A stretch of 32,345 nucleotides of DNA from Planctomycetaceae bacterium (GTDB taxonomy: Bacteria; Planctomycetota; Phycisphaerae; SM23-33), in contig JAJFVE010000029.1 in assembly GCA_021371965.1 (NCBI GenBank), positions 1-32,345 on the forward strand, in the 5' to 3' direction. Position 1 is the stretch's first letter; the number at the start of each line of letters is the position of its first letter. The notes beneath the pieces were generated by a model that did not search any database, was not told where the DNA came from, and saw only the letters and a program-made list of their open reading frames with translations. Positions 24,440 to 31,583 of the stretch are shown piece after piece. The position numbers were made by a program, and so were the translations under genes.

Positions 24440-25051
24440 ATGGACACGCAGAAGGCGGCGGACGAGTTGATGGTCATCCGGCAGCTCATGGAGCGGCCGA
24501 TTCGCTATTCCACCATGAGCGGTCTGTCGGGCATCTGGGCCGGGCTGGTTGCCCTGGGCGGCTTGGCGGTCGACGACTGGATTTGCGGACGCCACGGCCC
24601 TCGCACGGCGATGTGGATCAACCTGGCCGTCTGGGCAGGCGTGTTGCTGCTGGCGGCCGGCGGGGTGCTGGTGCTGACGCACATTCGCGAACGGCGCCAG
24701 GGCATGCCAGCCTGGTCGAACGTGAAGAAGCGCATCGCCATGACGATTTTGCCGTGCCTGGCCGGCGGCGTCGGGCTGACGCTGGTGATCATCCGGATCT
24801 GGTACACGCACGAGGGTCCCAACGAGTGGGGGCTTATCCCGGCGATCTGGATGTGCTTCTACGGCGTTGCCTTGTGGCAACTGGGCGAGTTCAGCCCTGT
24901 CGAGGTGCGCGTGCTGGGCGCGGCGTTCATCCTTGGCGGCCTGGTCAGCGCGGGCTGGCTGCAGGTCCAGCCGTACTGGGCCTTGGGCCTGAGCTTCGGC
25001 GCCCTGCACATTCTCTACGGCATCGTCGTGTGGATCCGCTACGGCGGGTGA
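24440..25051 (+). CDS. Small multi-pass membrane protein (203 aa), function unknown
   Basis: About six transmembrane helices (near 28-46, 58-80, 98-120, 130-148, 155-172, 178-200) follow a cytoplasmic N-terminus containing DELMVIRQLMERPIRYSTMS. This layout, an RQLMER N-terminus before a hydrophobic bundle and a following short winged-helix gene, is a recurrent pair in my memory but has no firm function. GGAG lies seven bases before the ATG. The dyad at 24353 and the 25215 regulator suggest a self-regulated unit. Nothing in sequence shows a catalytic site. Confidence 0.8.
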   Translation: MDTQKAADELMVIRQLMERPIRYSTMSGLSGIWAGLVALGGLAVDDWICGRHGPRTAMWINLAVWAGVLLLAAGGVLVLTHIRERRQGMPAWSNVKKRIAMTILPCLAGGVGLTLVIIRIWYTHEGPNEWGLIPAIWMCFYGVALWQLGEFSPVEVRVLGAAFILGGLVSAGWLQVQPYWALGLSFGALHILYGIVVWIRYGG

Positions 25052-25064
25052 GTTCTGGAAACCC

Positions 25065-25200
25065 AAGAGAACACGAATGTCACGAATGCTTCGAATGAAA
25101 CAACAGGGAAACAACCTTGGGAAATACGCCGCTGGCGATCGAGCAATGTATCCCTGTCCGCCTATCTCGTTCCTATTCGTGTCATTCGTGTTCTGCTCTT
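25065..25200. repeat. ACACGAATG-type inverted-repeat element
   Basis: Left arm AAGAGAACACGAATGTCACG (25065 on, to 25088) and right arm (25174-25200), whose reverse complement is AAGAGCAGAACACGAATGAC plus ACGAAT, facing each other across about 85 bases. It fills the gap between the membrane protein and the winged-helix regulator. The right side contains CTGTCCGCCTATCTCGT, seen also near 10379 with one change. Confidence 0.78.
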
Positions 25201-25214
25201 GCTGAAGTAGTCCC

Positions 25215-25517
25215 TTGAACAAAGAACCGCACAACCTGATCGACGAGACGATTCACCAGCGGACGCGCCTGGCGATGATGGCCACGCTGGCAGGCGTGAC
25301 CGCCCTGGAGTTCAACGAACTCAAGACGCAGCTCGGCCTGACCGACGGGAACCTCTCGACGCATGCCGCCGCCCTCGAGCGGGCGGGCTTCGTCAGGATC
25401 GACAAAGAGTTTGTCGCCAGGAAGCCCCTCACCACCATCGCCATCACGCCCAAAGGCCGCAGGGCGCTGGAAAACTACGTCAACCTGCTGCAAGGGATCT
25501 TGAACAAAGTGAAATAG
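25215..25517 (+). CDS. Winged-helix transcriptional regulator, MarR/ArsR-like (100 aa)
   Basis: A compact one-domain winged HTH: the N-terminal helices (IDETIHQRTRLAMMATLAGV) lead to the recognition helix region (FNELKTQLGLTDGNLSTHAA) and wing (GFVRIDKEFVARKPLTTIAI), ending with TPKGRRALENY. This is the family of short regulators found next to small membrane proteins. The start is a TTG at 25215; no strong Shine-Dalgarno is visible, and no ATG or GTG earlier in the domain gives a full fold. It is likely to control the 24440 gene through the perfect dyad at 24353, though this is inferred. Confidence 0.82.
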   Translation: MNKEPHNLIDETIHQRTRLAMMATLAGVTALEFNELKTQLGLTDGNLSTHAAALERAGFVRIDKEFVARKPLTTIAITPKGRRALENYVNLLQGILNKVK

Positions 25518-25528
25518 CACAAACGGCC

Positions 25529-25610
25529 GGGTGGCATGGCGACGCGCGCAGCGGGTCGTCATGAGATGAACGGAAAACGGATGAATGGATGAGTGGATGG
25601 ATGCGAATCT
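25529..25610 (+). repeat. Dispersed hairpin repeat CATGGCGAC...GTCGTCATG, copy 2
   Basis: CATGGCGAC (25535-25543) pairs with GTCGTCATG (25555-25563) with one mismatch. The first 34 bases match the reverse complement of 11342-11375 at 30 positions, then a run of GGATGAATGGATG type follows. CCATC-type complement sits at 25618-25632. Confidence 0.78.
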
Positions 25611-25671
25611 TGTCCAACCATCTAAACCATCCGGATACGCGATCCACTTGGCCTGAGAAAGGAACTTCGCC

Positions 25672-27009
25672 ATGAGCGTCCTGAGATTCTTCGCCGTCGT
25701 CCTGATCTTCGGCTGCGTCAGTGTCGCTTGGGTCGTGTTGGGCGGGGCGATGTGGATCCGCACCGAGGAACTCGGCGAGCGCCTCAGCGGCGAGATGGCG
25801 CGCCTCTGGGGGCCGCGCGAGGTTGTGCAGGCGGCGCCGTTCATCGTGCCGCACCCGGTGTCGGACAAGGATGCTCTCGGCGCCACCGAGCCCGGCAGCA
25901 GCGACGTCGAGGTCGCCCTCGACCACCAGCACCGCTACAAGGGCCTGCTGTGGTACAGCACGTTTACAGCCCGGTTCAAGGGGCGATACAGCGTTCCGGC
26001 CATTCCTCGCCCACCCGTGCCTCCCGCGCCGGCGCAGGCGGGCTGGTTCGCGACCACCGCGCCGCGCCCCGAGCCTCCCAAGCGGATCGACCCGCTGGTG
26101 TTCATGCTTCCGGCCAACATCACCTCGCATGACGCCTTGAACGTGCAGGTGGACGGCGTTGCTCTGTCCATACCCGCACATCAGAAGACCTCGGGGCGCA
26201 TCGAAGTCCCGCTCAACCGAGAGGCGGCCCACGAGGTTGTCGTCGCCTACGTCACGTATGGGCAGGACGTGTGGCAGTACGCTCCGACAGCCGCCGCGGC
26301 CTCCGGCGGCGACAGCCGCGGCGCTGACCAGCGAATGGGCGATCTACGAAACTTCTCCCTCACCCTGACGACCGATTTCGAGGAAATCGACTATCCCAGC
26401 GGAAGTCGCAGCCCCACCCGCCGCGCCGAGGCGGCCGGGACGGGCATGAGTGCCCAGTGGCGCTACGATTCGCTGGTGAGCAATCAGGCCATGGGCATCG
26501 TCATGCCCAAGCGACCCGACGCCGGGCCTATCGTTCACCGCATGAGCCTCTTCGCCCCGGCGAGCCTGTTCTTCTTCTTCACCGTGCTCTTTACCGTGAT
26601 CGTCATCAAGAAGATCGAACTGCACCCGATGCACTACCTGTTCATCGCGGCCGCCTTCTTCGCCTTCCACCTGCTGCTGGCGTACCTGTGCGACCAGGTC
26701 AACATCCACGCGGCGTTCTGGATATCCGCGGCCGTCAGCGTCGTGCTGGTCGTCAGCTACATGCGGCTGGCCGCGGGCGTCAAGTTCGCCGTCACGTACG
26801 TGGCGCTGGCGCAACTGGTGTACCTGGTGGGTTTCTCGTACGCGTTCTTCTATCCCGGCCAGACCGGCCTGGCCATCACGATCGGCGCCATCCTGACGCT
26901 CTTCGTGCTGATGCAGGCCACCGGGCGCGTGAAGTGGTCGCAGGTGTTCGCCCGCCGCGGGCAAGGCGCCACCGTCCCGCCGCTACCGCCGGTGCTGCGC
27001 CCGGCATGA
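25672..27009 (+). CDS. CreD-like inner membrane protein (445 aa)
   Basis: An N-terminal membrane anchor (FFAVVLIFGCVSVAWVVLGG) leads to a periplasmic domain of about 260 residues, then a bundle of five or six helices beginning SLFFFFTVLFTVIVIKKIEL and continuing HPMHYLFIAAAFFAFHLLLA. The last segment and the overall order match the CreD family, whose E. coli member belongs to the CreBC two-component regulon (known for E. coli, not proven here). AAAGGA lies about eight bases before the ATG. It lies 154 bases after the winged-helix gene and could be cotranscribed. The molecular function of the family is not clear. No creBC genes are in the window. Confidence 0.82.
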   Translation: MSVLRFFAVVLIFGCVSVAWVVLGGAMWIRTEELGERLSGEMARLWGPREVVQAAPFIVPHPVSDKDALGATEPGSSDVEVALDHQHRYKGLLWYSTFTARFKGRYSVPAIPRPPVPPAPAQAGWFATTAPRPEPPKRIDPLVFMLPANITSHDALNVQVDGVALSIPAHQKTSGRIEVPLNREAAHEVVVAYVTYGQDVWQYAPTAAAASGGDSRGADQRMGDLRNFSLTLTTDFEEIDYPSGSRSPTRRAEAAGTGMSAQWRYDSLVSNQAMGIVMPKRPDAGPIVHRMSLFAPASLFFFFTVLFTVIVIKKIELHPMHYLFIAAAFFAFHLLLAYLCDQVNIHAAFWISAAVSVVLVVSYMRLAAGVKFAVTYVALAQLVYLVGFSYAFFYPGQTGLAITIGAILTLFVLMQATGRVKWSQVFARRGQGATVPPLPPVLRPA

Positions 27010-27084
27010 CGCCGCCCGCGGCTTGACCAGGGCGACCAGCACCAGCACGTATGCGACAATCTGGATGACATCGCTGGAGAACAT
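26983..27084 (-). pseudogene. kdpA: Truncated start of kdpA (about 25 codons recognisable)
   Basis: The frame opens MFSSDVIQIVAYVLVLVALV and then KP, matching the first transmembrane helix of KdpA, the K+-binding subunit of the Kdp ATPase (usual form: xLQIxLYxxxLxxLxKPLG). After KP the homology ends, and the frame runs into the 3' end of the oppositely oriented CreD-like gene until a stop at 26983. The ATG overlaps the kdpF stop (TGATG), as in intact kdp operons. The other ~530 codons of kdpA and kdpB, kdpC are absent here. It is a remnant of a deletion or rearrangement joined to the creD side. Confidence 0.65.
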
Positions 27085-27173
27085 CAGAACTTCTCCGGCC
27101 AAAGCAAAGCCGCCAGGAGATAGATCAGCAAACCACCCGCCACGATCCCGCTTGCCCAATAAGTCCATGTCAT
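27084..27173 (-). CDS. kdpF: KdpF-like small membrane protein (29 aa)
   Basis: MTWTYWASGIVAGGLLIYLL ending with LLWPEKF is a single-helix peptide almost identical in form to KdpF, the lipid-like stabilising subunit of the KdpFABC potassium pump (typical end: LL-PE-F). The stop TGA overlaps the next ATG, as is usual before kdpA. The start ATG at 27173 gives the canonical MTW beginning. No Shine-Dalgarno is strong. With kdpA truncated, it is probably non-functional or a relic unless kdpABC lies elsewhere. Confidence 0.8.
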   Translation of the reverse strand: MTWTYWASGIVAGGLLIYLLAALLWPEKF

Positions 27174-27246
27174 GTTGATGTACCCGCGTCCACAGTTAAT
27201 GCTAACGACATGGGACCATATCGAGCTGAATGCTCCGTAATACAAA

Positions 27247-27279
27247 CGGGCGGCCGCGCTTTCGCAAGCGGGCCGCCCG
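27247..27279 (-). terminator. Terminator of the first PEP-CTERM gene
   Basis: CGGGCGGCC (27247-27255) pairs with GGCCGCCCG (27271-27279); an inner CGCTT-TCGC-AAGCG stem stacks with one bulged G. On the minus strand TTTGTAT follows. The gene's stop lies at 27314. The arms are the same GGGCGGCC as in the terminator at 30060. Confidence 0.82.
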
Positions 27280-27313
27280 GTGGGCTGCACTCAGTTACAG
27301 TAAAACTATCCGC

Positions 27314-28531
27314 CTATTTGCGACGGCGGATCAGGGCCGCCAGACCCCCCAGGGCCAGCAGGCTCATCGTCGCCGGCTCCGGGATCGTGCCGGCAAAGCT
27401 GACGGTTATACGATCATCGTTGATCATGGTGTTGATGTCGCCCACATGGCTTCCGGCCCAGCGGAAGATCCAGTCGTCGGCCTTGCCGATCACGGTGTAG
27501 CCGCCGGACTCAAAGACGTTGTAGGCAAACGTGTCGTTGTCGAACACCAAGTTCATCGCGCTGCCTGCGGCGATGTCCAAGGCGCTGGTCGTCAGCCCGT
27601 CGGTCTGCCCGACGATCTGGCTGAAGTTGAGGACGCTGGCCGTCTCCTGGCCGATGGTCACCAGCGAAACGGTCACGGCGCCGGTCATGTCCAGCGTGGC
27701 CCCGCCGCTGTAGTCGCCCAGGCTGATGCCCGAGCCGGTCGTGATGGAAACCTTCCCGGCTGTGGGAGTGTTGGCAAAGTCCAGAGCATTCGTCGAGTTG
27801 TTTCGGAATCGCAGGATCGGCGATTCGGTGAAGTTGAGCTGCGAGTCGCCGCTCAGGGTCGCTTTGCCGTAGAAATATTCCTCCCAATTGCCGCCGGCGT
27901 TGACGACCGCCCCGTTGGTAAGGTTGAGCTCGCCGCCGGCCCAGATGGCCAAAACAGAGGTGAAGCCGATGGTCGCGCCGTCAATGTTCAGCACGCCGGT
28001 CCCGCCGCCAAGGTACAAGCCGGCGAAGTCTGTTCCGCTGGAGGCGGAGCCGATGTTCAGCGTGGCATTACTGTCATCGCCGATCTGGAGGTTCGTGCCG
28101 GTCGACGACACCGAAACCTTCCCGCCCGTGGGCGCGTTGGCAAAGGCAAGGGTACTGACCGAGTTGGCGCGGAATACGATTGTCCCTGCCACGTTCACTT
28201 GTGACGTGGCGTCGATGTTCATTGCACCGGTGCTGTAAAGGTACAACGCCTCGCCAGTGGAGTTGAAGTTGACGACCGCGCCGTCAGTGACGTTGAGTAT
28301 ACTGCCATCTAAGCCCACCCCGCCGGCAGAGTCTACCGTGCCAGGGTTACCCCCGACGAGCCCGACATTCACCACGTTCCCCGAGACCCACCCGCCCGGC
28401 GCGCCGCCGGACCAGTCCGCGCCGTTATCCCAATCGCCCGGCGTGACCTGCAGCGTCGTCTCGGCCTCGGCGGCGCTGACCAGCGCCATAATGCATGCGA
28501 TTGCCAATGCGGTCGTCAGTCTGTGTTTCAT
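27314..28531 (-). CDS. PEP-CTERM sorting-domain surface protein, copy 1 (405 aa)
   Basis: A predicted exported protein processed by exosortase and held at the envelope. It has a signal peptide (MKHRLTTALAIACIMALVSA), a passenger of repeated short beta strands typical of autotransporter-like beta-helices (GVLNIDGATIGF, AALDFANTP-type units), and the C-terminal sorting tag IPEPATMSLLALGG with a hydrophobic helix and an RRRK end. No catalytic site. AAAGGAAGAG lies just before the ATG. It is transcribed away from a XylR-type regulator 184 bases off and shares strong similarity with the protein at 30130, including the tail and N-terminal TPGDW-N. The exosortase gene itself is not in the window. 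Ligand or partner unknown. Confidence 0.9.
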   Translation of the reverse strand: MKHRLTTALAIACIMALVSAAEAETTLQVTPGDWDNGADWSGGAPGGWVSGNVVNVGLVGGNPGTVDSAGGVGLDGSILNVTDGAVVNFNSTGEALYLYSTGAMNIDATSQVNVAGTIVFRANSVSTLAFANAPTGGKVSVSSTGTNLQIGDDSNATLNIGSASSGTDFAGLYLGGGTGVLNIDGATIGFTSVLAIWAGGELNLTNGAVVNAGGNWEEYFYGKATLSGDSQLNFTESPILRFRNNSTNALDFANTPTAGKVSITTGSGISLGDYSGGATLDMTGAVTVSLVTIGQETASVLNFSQIVGQTDGLTTSALDIAAGSAMNLVFDNDTFAYNVFESGGYTVIGKADDWIFRWAGSHVGDINTMINDDRITVSFAGTIPEPATMSLLALGGLAALIRRRK

Positions 28532-28640
28532 AATCTCTTCCTTTCTCTCTTGGGGACCTGACTCACTTGCAGCCCATTTCGCGTCATTCGCGTATGTTCA
28601 CTTTACCTCAACATCGTTATTTGTATATAGCTATTATATA

Positions 28641-28669
28641 TTAACCACGTCGACATTTTAGTATATACT
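28641..28669 (+). promoter_or_regulatory. Candidate sigma-70-type promoter for the first XylR-type regulator
   Basis: TTAACC (28641-28646), a 17-base spacer and TATACT (28664-28669), 45 bases before the ATG at 28715. The whole region is AT-rich, with ATAGCTAT and GTATATAC palindromes, and serves both divergent genes. On the minus strand TATAAT is visible but no matching -35 box was seen. Confidence 0.5.
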
Positions 28670-28714
28670 GGAACCAGCGTCGCCGGCCACGCCCGGCGAA
28701 AAGGGAAGCCTGCT

Positions 28715-29875
28715 ATGCGCACAACAGCTCTCTCGCGCCGCATTCTGGTTCTAGGCCTGGGGCCGTACGATCCGGTGGCGATGGCACTGACCGATTGGGC
28801 GCGCCAGAGGGCGTGGGCGATGATCTTCTCGAAGAAGGATGGCCCGTTGGCGGGCATGGTGCGGCAGTGGCAGGCCGACGCCGTGATCGTCGGAGCCAAC
28901 GTCAGCACCCAGGACATGAGAAGGTGGCCGCGCGGACGTGTGCCGATGGTCTGGCTGCACGACCTTGAAGGGCGCCGCTACGGCGCCGGCAGCGTGCTGC
29001 TGGACCATTACGCCGCTGGCAGATTGGCCGCCCGTCATTTCGTTGACATGGCCTTTCGACATCTGGCCTACTGCTGGCTGGGCGATCTGTGGATGCTCAA
29101 CCGCCAATTGGAGGGGTTCCGCCAAGCCGCGCAGGAGGGCGGCTGCACGGTGCACACCCTGGATTGGCCGCGGCAGGCGGCGAAGGGGCTGGGCGCATCG
29201 TACAGCGTCACGTTTCGCCGGTGGCTGGTCAAACAGGTAGCCGCCCTGCCCAAACCACTGGGCCTCATGGTCGAGAGCGACTGGACGGGCCTGGAGGCCT
29301 TGACGGGCTTGCGCGAGACAGGAGTACTCGTGCCCGACGAAGTGGCGATCGTCTCCTGCTACAACATCGCGCCGGTCTGCGAAGGGGCTCTGGTGCCGCT
29401 GACCAGCGTGGACATGAACTGGCCCGAGCAGGGACGCCAGGCCATCGAGATGATGGACCGCCTCTTCCAGGGCGAAGAACCGCCCGCCGAGCCGCTGTGG
29501 GTCGCTCCCCAAGGCGTGGTGCCCCGCCAAAGCAGCGACGTTGTGGCCGTGCCTCACATGGGTGTCGCCAAGGCAATGCACATGATTCGTCGGGACTTCC
29601 GCGACGACAGTCTTACCGTCGGCCGCATGGCCCGAACCATCGGGATTTCCTCCTTCGCGTTGAACTGGGCGTTTCGCAAGTATCTGGGCCGCTCGCCGGG
29701 CGAGCAGTTGCGCCAATGGCGGCTTCGGGAGGCGATGTCGCTGCTGGCGACGACCAAGCGAAAAATCAAGGACATCGCCGCCGCCTGTGGGTACGGTACG
29801 GTCGATCAATTCATCCGATGCGTGCGAGCCGCCACCGGCCAAAGCCCCGCCGCCTGGCGGAAGAAGCAGTTGTGA
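28715..29875 (+). CDS. XylR/AraC-type transcriptional regulator, copy 1 (386 aa)
   Basis: Predicted sugar-responsive regulator. The N-terminal 270 residues resemble a LacI/periplasmic-binding-like ligand domain (RILVLGLGPYDP, LKPLGLMVESDWTGLE, VAIVSCYNIAPVCE, PLTSVDMNWPEQG), as in XylR; the C-terminal 105 residues form the AraC double HTH, with SLTVGRMARTIGISSFAL as the first and IKDIAAACGYGTVDQFIR as the second helix pair, ending TGQSPAAWRKK. A weak GGGAAG lies before the ATG. It is divergent from the PEP-CTERM gene at 28531 and most likely controls it. Its closest relative here is the protein at 31584. The ligand is unknown. Confidence 0.88.
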   Translation: MRTTALSRRILVLGLGPYDPVAMALTDWARQRAWAMIFSKKDGPLAGMVRQWQADAVIVGANVSTQDMRRWPRGRVPMVWLHDLEGRRYGAGSVLLDHYAAGRLAARHFVDMAFRHLAYCWLGDLWMLNRQLEGFRQAAQEGGCTVHTLDWPRQAAKGLGASYSVTFRRWLVKQVAALPKPLGLMVESDWTGLEALTGLRETGVLVPDEVAIVSCYNIAPVCEGALVPLTSVDMNWPEQGRQAIEMMDRLFQGEEPPAEPLWVAPQGVVPRQSSDVVAVPHMGVAKAMHMIRRDFRDDSLTVGRMARTIGISSFALNWAFRKYLGRSPGEQLRQWRLREAMSLLATTKRKIKDIAAACGYGTVDQFIRCVRAATGQSPAAWRKKQL

Positions 29876-29883
29876 GTGGTGCC

Positions 29884-29999
29884 GTAGCACGGGCGTCTCG
29901 CCCGTGAGTCGCATGGGCGTCCCCAAGGGACAGGTCCCGCCCATGCTCTTGCCGTGTGGCATGGGCGTATCCTGAGCCTGTCGAAGGACCCGCCCATGC
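29884..29999. repeat. Three successive hairpins between the modules
   Basis: CACGGGCG-tct-CGCCCGTG (29888-29906), GCATGGGCG/CGCCCATGC (29911-29919 and 29938-29946) and a second GCATGGGCG/CGCCCATGC (29959-29967 and 29991-29999). The last loop holds GAGCCTGTCGAAGGACC, which I recall as a widespread intergenic repeat (not searched). The first hairpin is kin to the one at 16330. Confidence 0.7.
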
Positions 30000-30059
30000 T
30001 CCCCGATCCCCGAAGTCATGGACACGCACAACGGAGTTGCGCCTGGCACCCGCCAAAAC

Positions 30060-30095
30060 AACGGGCGGCCGCGATGTTCAATCTGGCCGCCCGTT
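30060..30095 (-). terminator. Terminator of the second PEP-CTERM gene
   Basis: AACGGGCGGCC (30060-30070) pairs perfectly (11 bp) with GGCCGCCCGTT (30085-30095), loop of 14. On the minus strand GTTTTGG follows. It sits 35 bases past the stop at 30130 and shares the GGGCGGCC arms with the terminator at 27247. Confidence 0.85.
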
Positions 30096-30129
30096 GCGAC
30101 TGCACACGTTACGAGTCACAGATTACGGA

Positions 30130-31419
30130 TTACTGCCTCTTTCTACGAATCAGCGTCGCCAGACCGCCCAGGGTCAGCAGGCTCATCGTTGCCGGCTCGG
30201 GGATGTTCGAGATATACCCGACGTACGTGTAGTTGTCCTCGGCGTTGTAGAAGATGCTCACATCGAGCGGCGCGCCGCTCCAGGTCAGCCGCCCGTCCTC
30301 GGGAGCAGCGTAGGCTTTGAGGGTGGCTTCGTGATCGCCCAACCAGCGCAGGGCCCAGTCCAAGCCGGCCAATTCGGTTCCGTCGAACACGAGATTCAGC
30401 AGGCTTCCGTCCACGATAGAGAACGTCCCGTTAAGCGTCAGGCCATTCTGCTGTCCAGCGACCTGGTTGACATTCGCCTGGCCGCCGATGTCGGCAGAAC
30501 TGTTGAAGGTCACGGCAGCGCCCGTCATATTGATCACACCCGCTTGGCTGTTATCCCATGTGCTCAACACGCCGAACTGGACGCCATCGGACCCGGCATC
30601 CATGTTCAGGGTGGCGGGGCCTTGGTCGCCCACGATGAGCCATGAGTCGGTCGAGACAGAAACCTTTCCATCTGTGGGCGTGTTGGCAAAGTCCACGCTG
30701 TTCACGCCGGCGCGGAAATACATCGATCCCGCTACATTGACCCGCGACGTGCTGTCCAGGTTGAGGGCGTCAGAATTGCCCACGAACAGACTGTAGCCGC
30801 CGCCGAGATTGACGACCGCCCCTGCGGTCAAGTTGAGCTTGCCGCCAAGGCTGGCGCCTTCGGTGAATCCGATGGTCGCCCCGGCGATGTTAATCACGCC
30901 CTGATTCCCGCCATCCCAAGAGCTCAGCGTGTAGAACGATGTTCCGTCGGACCCGGCCCCGATGTTGAGTGTGGCGGGACCTTGGTCGCCCACAACGAGG
31001 GTTGAGGCGGACGACGAAACCGAAACCTTCCCGCCCGCGGGCGCGTTGGCAAAGTCCATGCTGTTCGTGCCGGCGCGGAAGAACATTGACCCGGCCACGT
31101 TGATCTGTGACGTCGGGTCGACGGTGAAAACGTCTGAGGTGTAGACAAACACATAGCTGCCGTTGAAGTTGACGATCCCGCTATTGGCAACGGTCAGGCT
31201 GCCGCCGGTGTCGAAGAAAGGATCGCCGGCCATGTTGGCTGTTCCCACCGACCCGTTGACCGTGACCGTGTCGGTCGGTTGCGGGGCACCATTGGTCCAG
31301 TGGGCGGGATTGGTCCAATCGCCCGGCGAAGTCTGCAGGGCCGTCTCTGCGGCCGTGGCCGCGCCCGCCAGGGCCAACACCGCCGCTAATGCCAGAGTTG
31401 TCAATACTGTGTGTTTCAT
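30130..31419 (-). CDS. PEP-CTERM sorting-domain surface protein, copy 2 (429 aa)
   Basis: An exported surface protein of the same family as the one at 27314. The ATG at 31419 is chosen because AAGGAA lies before it and it begins a clean signal peptide (MKHTVLTTLALAAVLALAGA). The body is beta-helix-like and contains an internal duplication of about 120 residues: INVAGSMFFRAGTNSMDFAN with GPATLNIGAGSDG and VNVAGSMYFRAGVNSVDFAN with GPATLNMDAGSDG. The tail is IPEPATMSLLTLGG with a hydrophobic stretch and RRKRQ end, the exosortase tag. It is transcribed away from the XylR-type gene at 31584, with a promoter and dyad in between. The real function is unknown; exosortase is not in the window. Confidence 0.9.
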   Translation of the reverse strand: MKHTVLTTLALAAVLALAGAATAAETALQTSPGDWTNPAHWTNGAPQPTDTVTVNGSVGTANMAGDPFFDTGGSLTVANSGIVNFNGSYVFVYTSDVFTVDPTSQINVAGSMFFRAGTNSMDFANAPAGGKVSVSSSASTLVVGDQGPATLNIGAGSDGTSFYTLSSWDGGNQGVINIAGATIGFTEGASLGGKLNLTAGAVVNLGGGYSLFVGNSDALNLDSTSRVNVAGSMYFRAGVNSVDFANTPTDGKVSVSTDSWLIVGDQGPATLNMDAGSDGVQFGVLSTWDNSQAGVINMTGAAVTFNSSADIGGQANVNQVAGQQNGLTLNGTFSIVDGSLLNLVFDGTELAGLDWALRWLGDHEATLKAYAAPEDGRLTWSGAPLDVSIFYNAEDNYTYVGYISNIPEPATMSLLTLGGLATLIRRKRQ

Positions 31420-31475
31420 CTCTTGTTCCTTTCTTTGAGAACTGGACCTACCCATGGCCATTTCAGATGCACCGC

Positions 31476-31503
31476 ATTATACCGGAACGCCGGTATTAGT
31501 AAA
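31476..31503 (-). promoter_or_regulatory. Candidate promoter with dyad ATACCGG-aacg-CCGGTAT in the spacer
   Basis: On the minus strand TTTACT (31498-31503), a 16-base spacer and TATAAT (31476-31481), about 57 bases before the ATG. The perfect 7-bp inverted repeat at 31479-31496 covers the -10 and the spacer. It is a plausible operator for the neighbouring regulator. The other module shows no copy of it. Confidence 0.6.
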
Positions 31504-31583
31504 TAGTGATGTTACATTTGCTGATCGATGTTATGGTATAGTGGCTTTTTCGCCCGCGACACGTAGGGCAACGAGGCAGGACT

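Noticed and set aside
31420..31461. 14-residue N-terminal extension of the second PEP-CTERM protein
   Set aside because: It has no ribosome site of its own and puts charged residues before a signal peptide that is complete from 31419.
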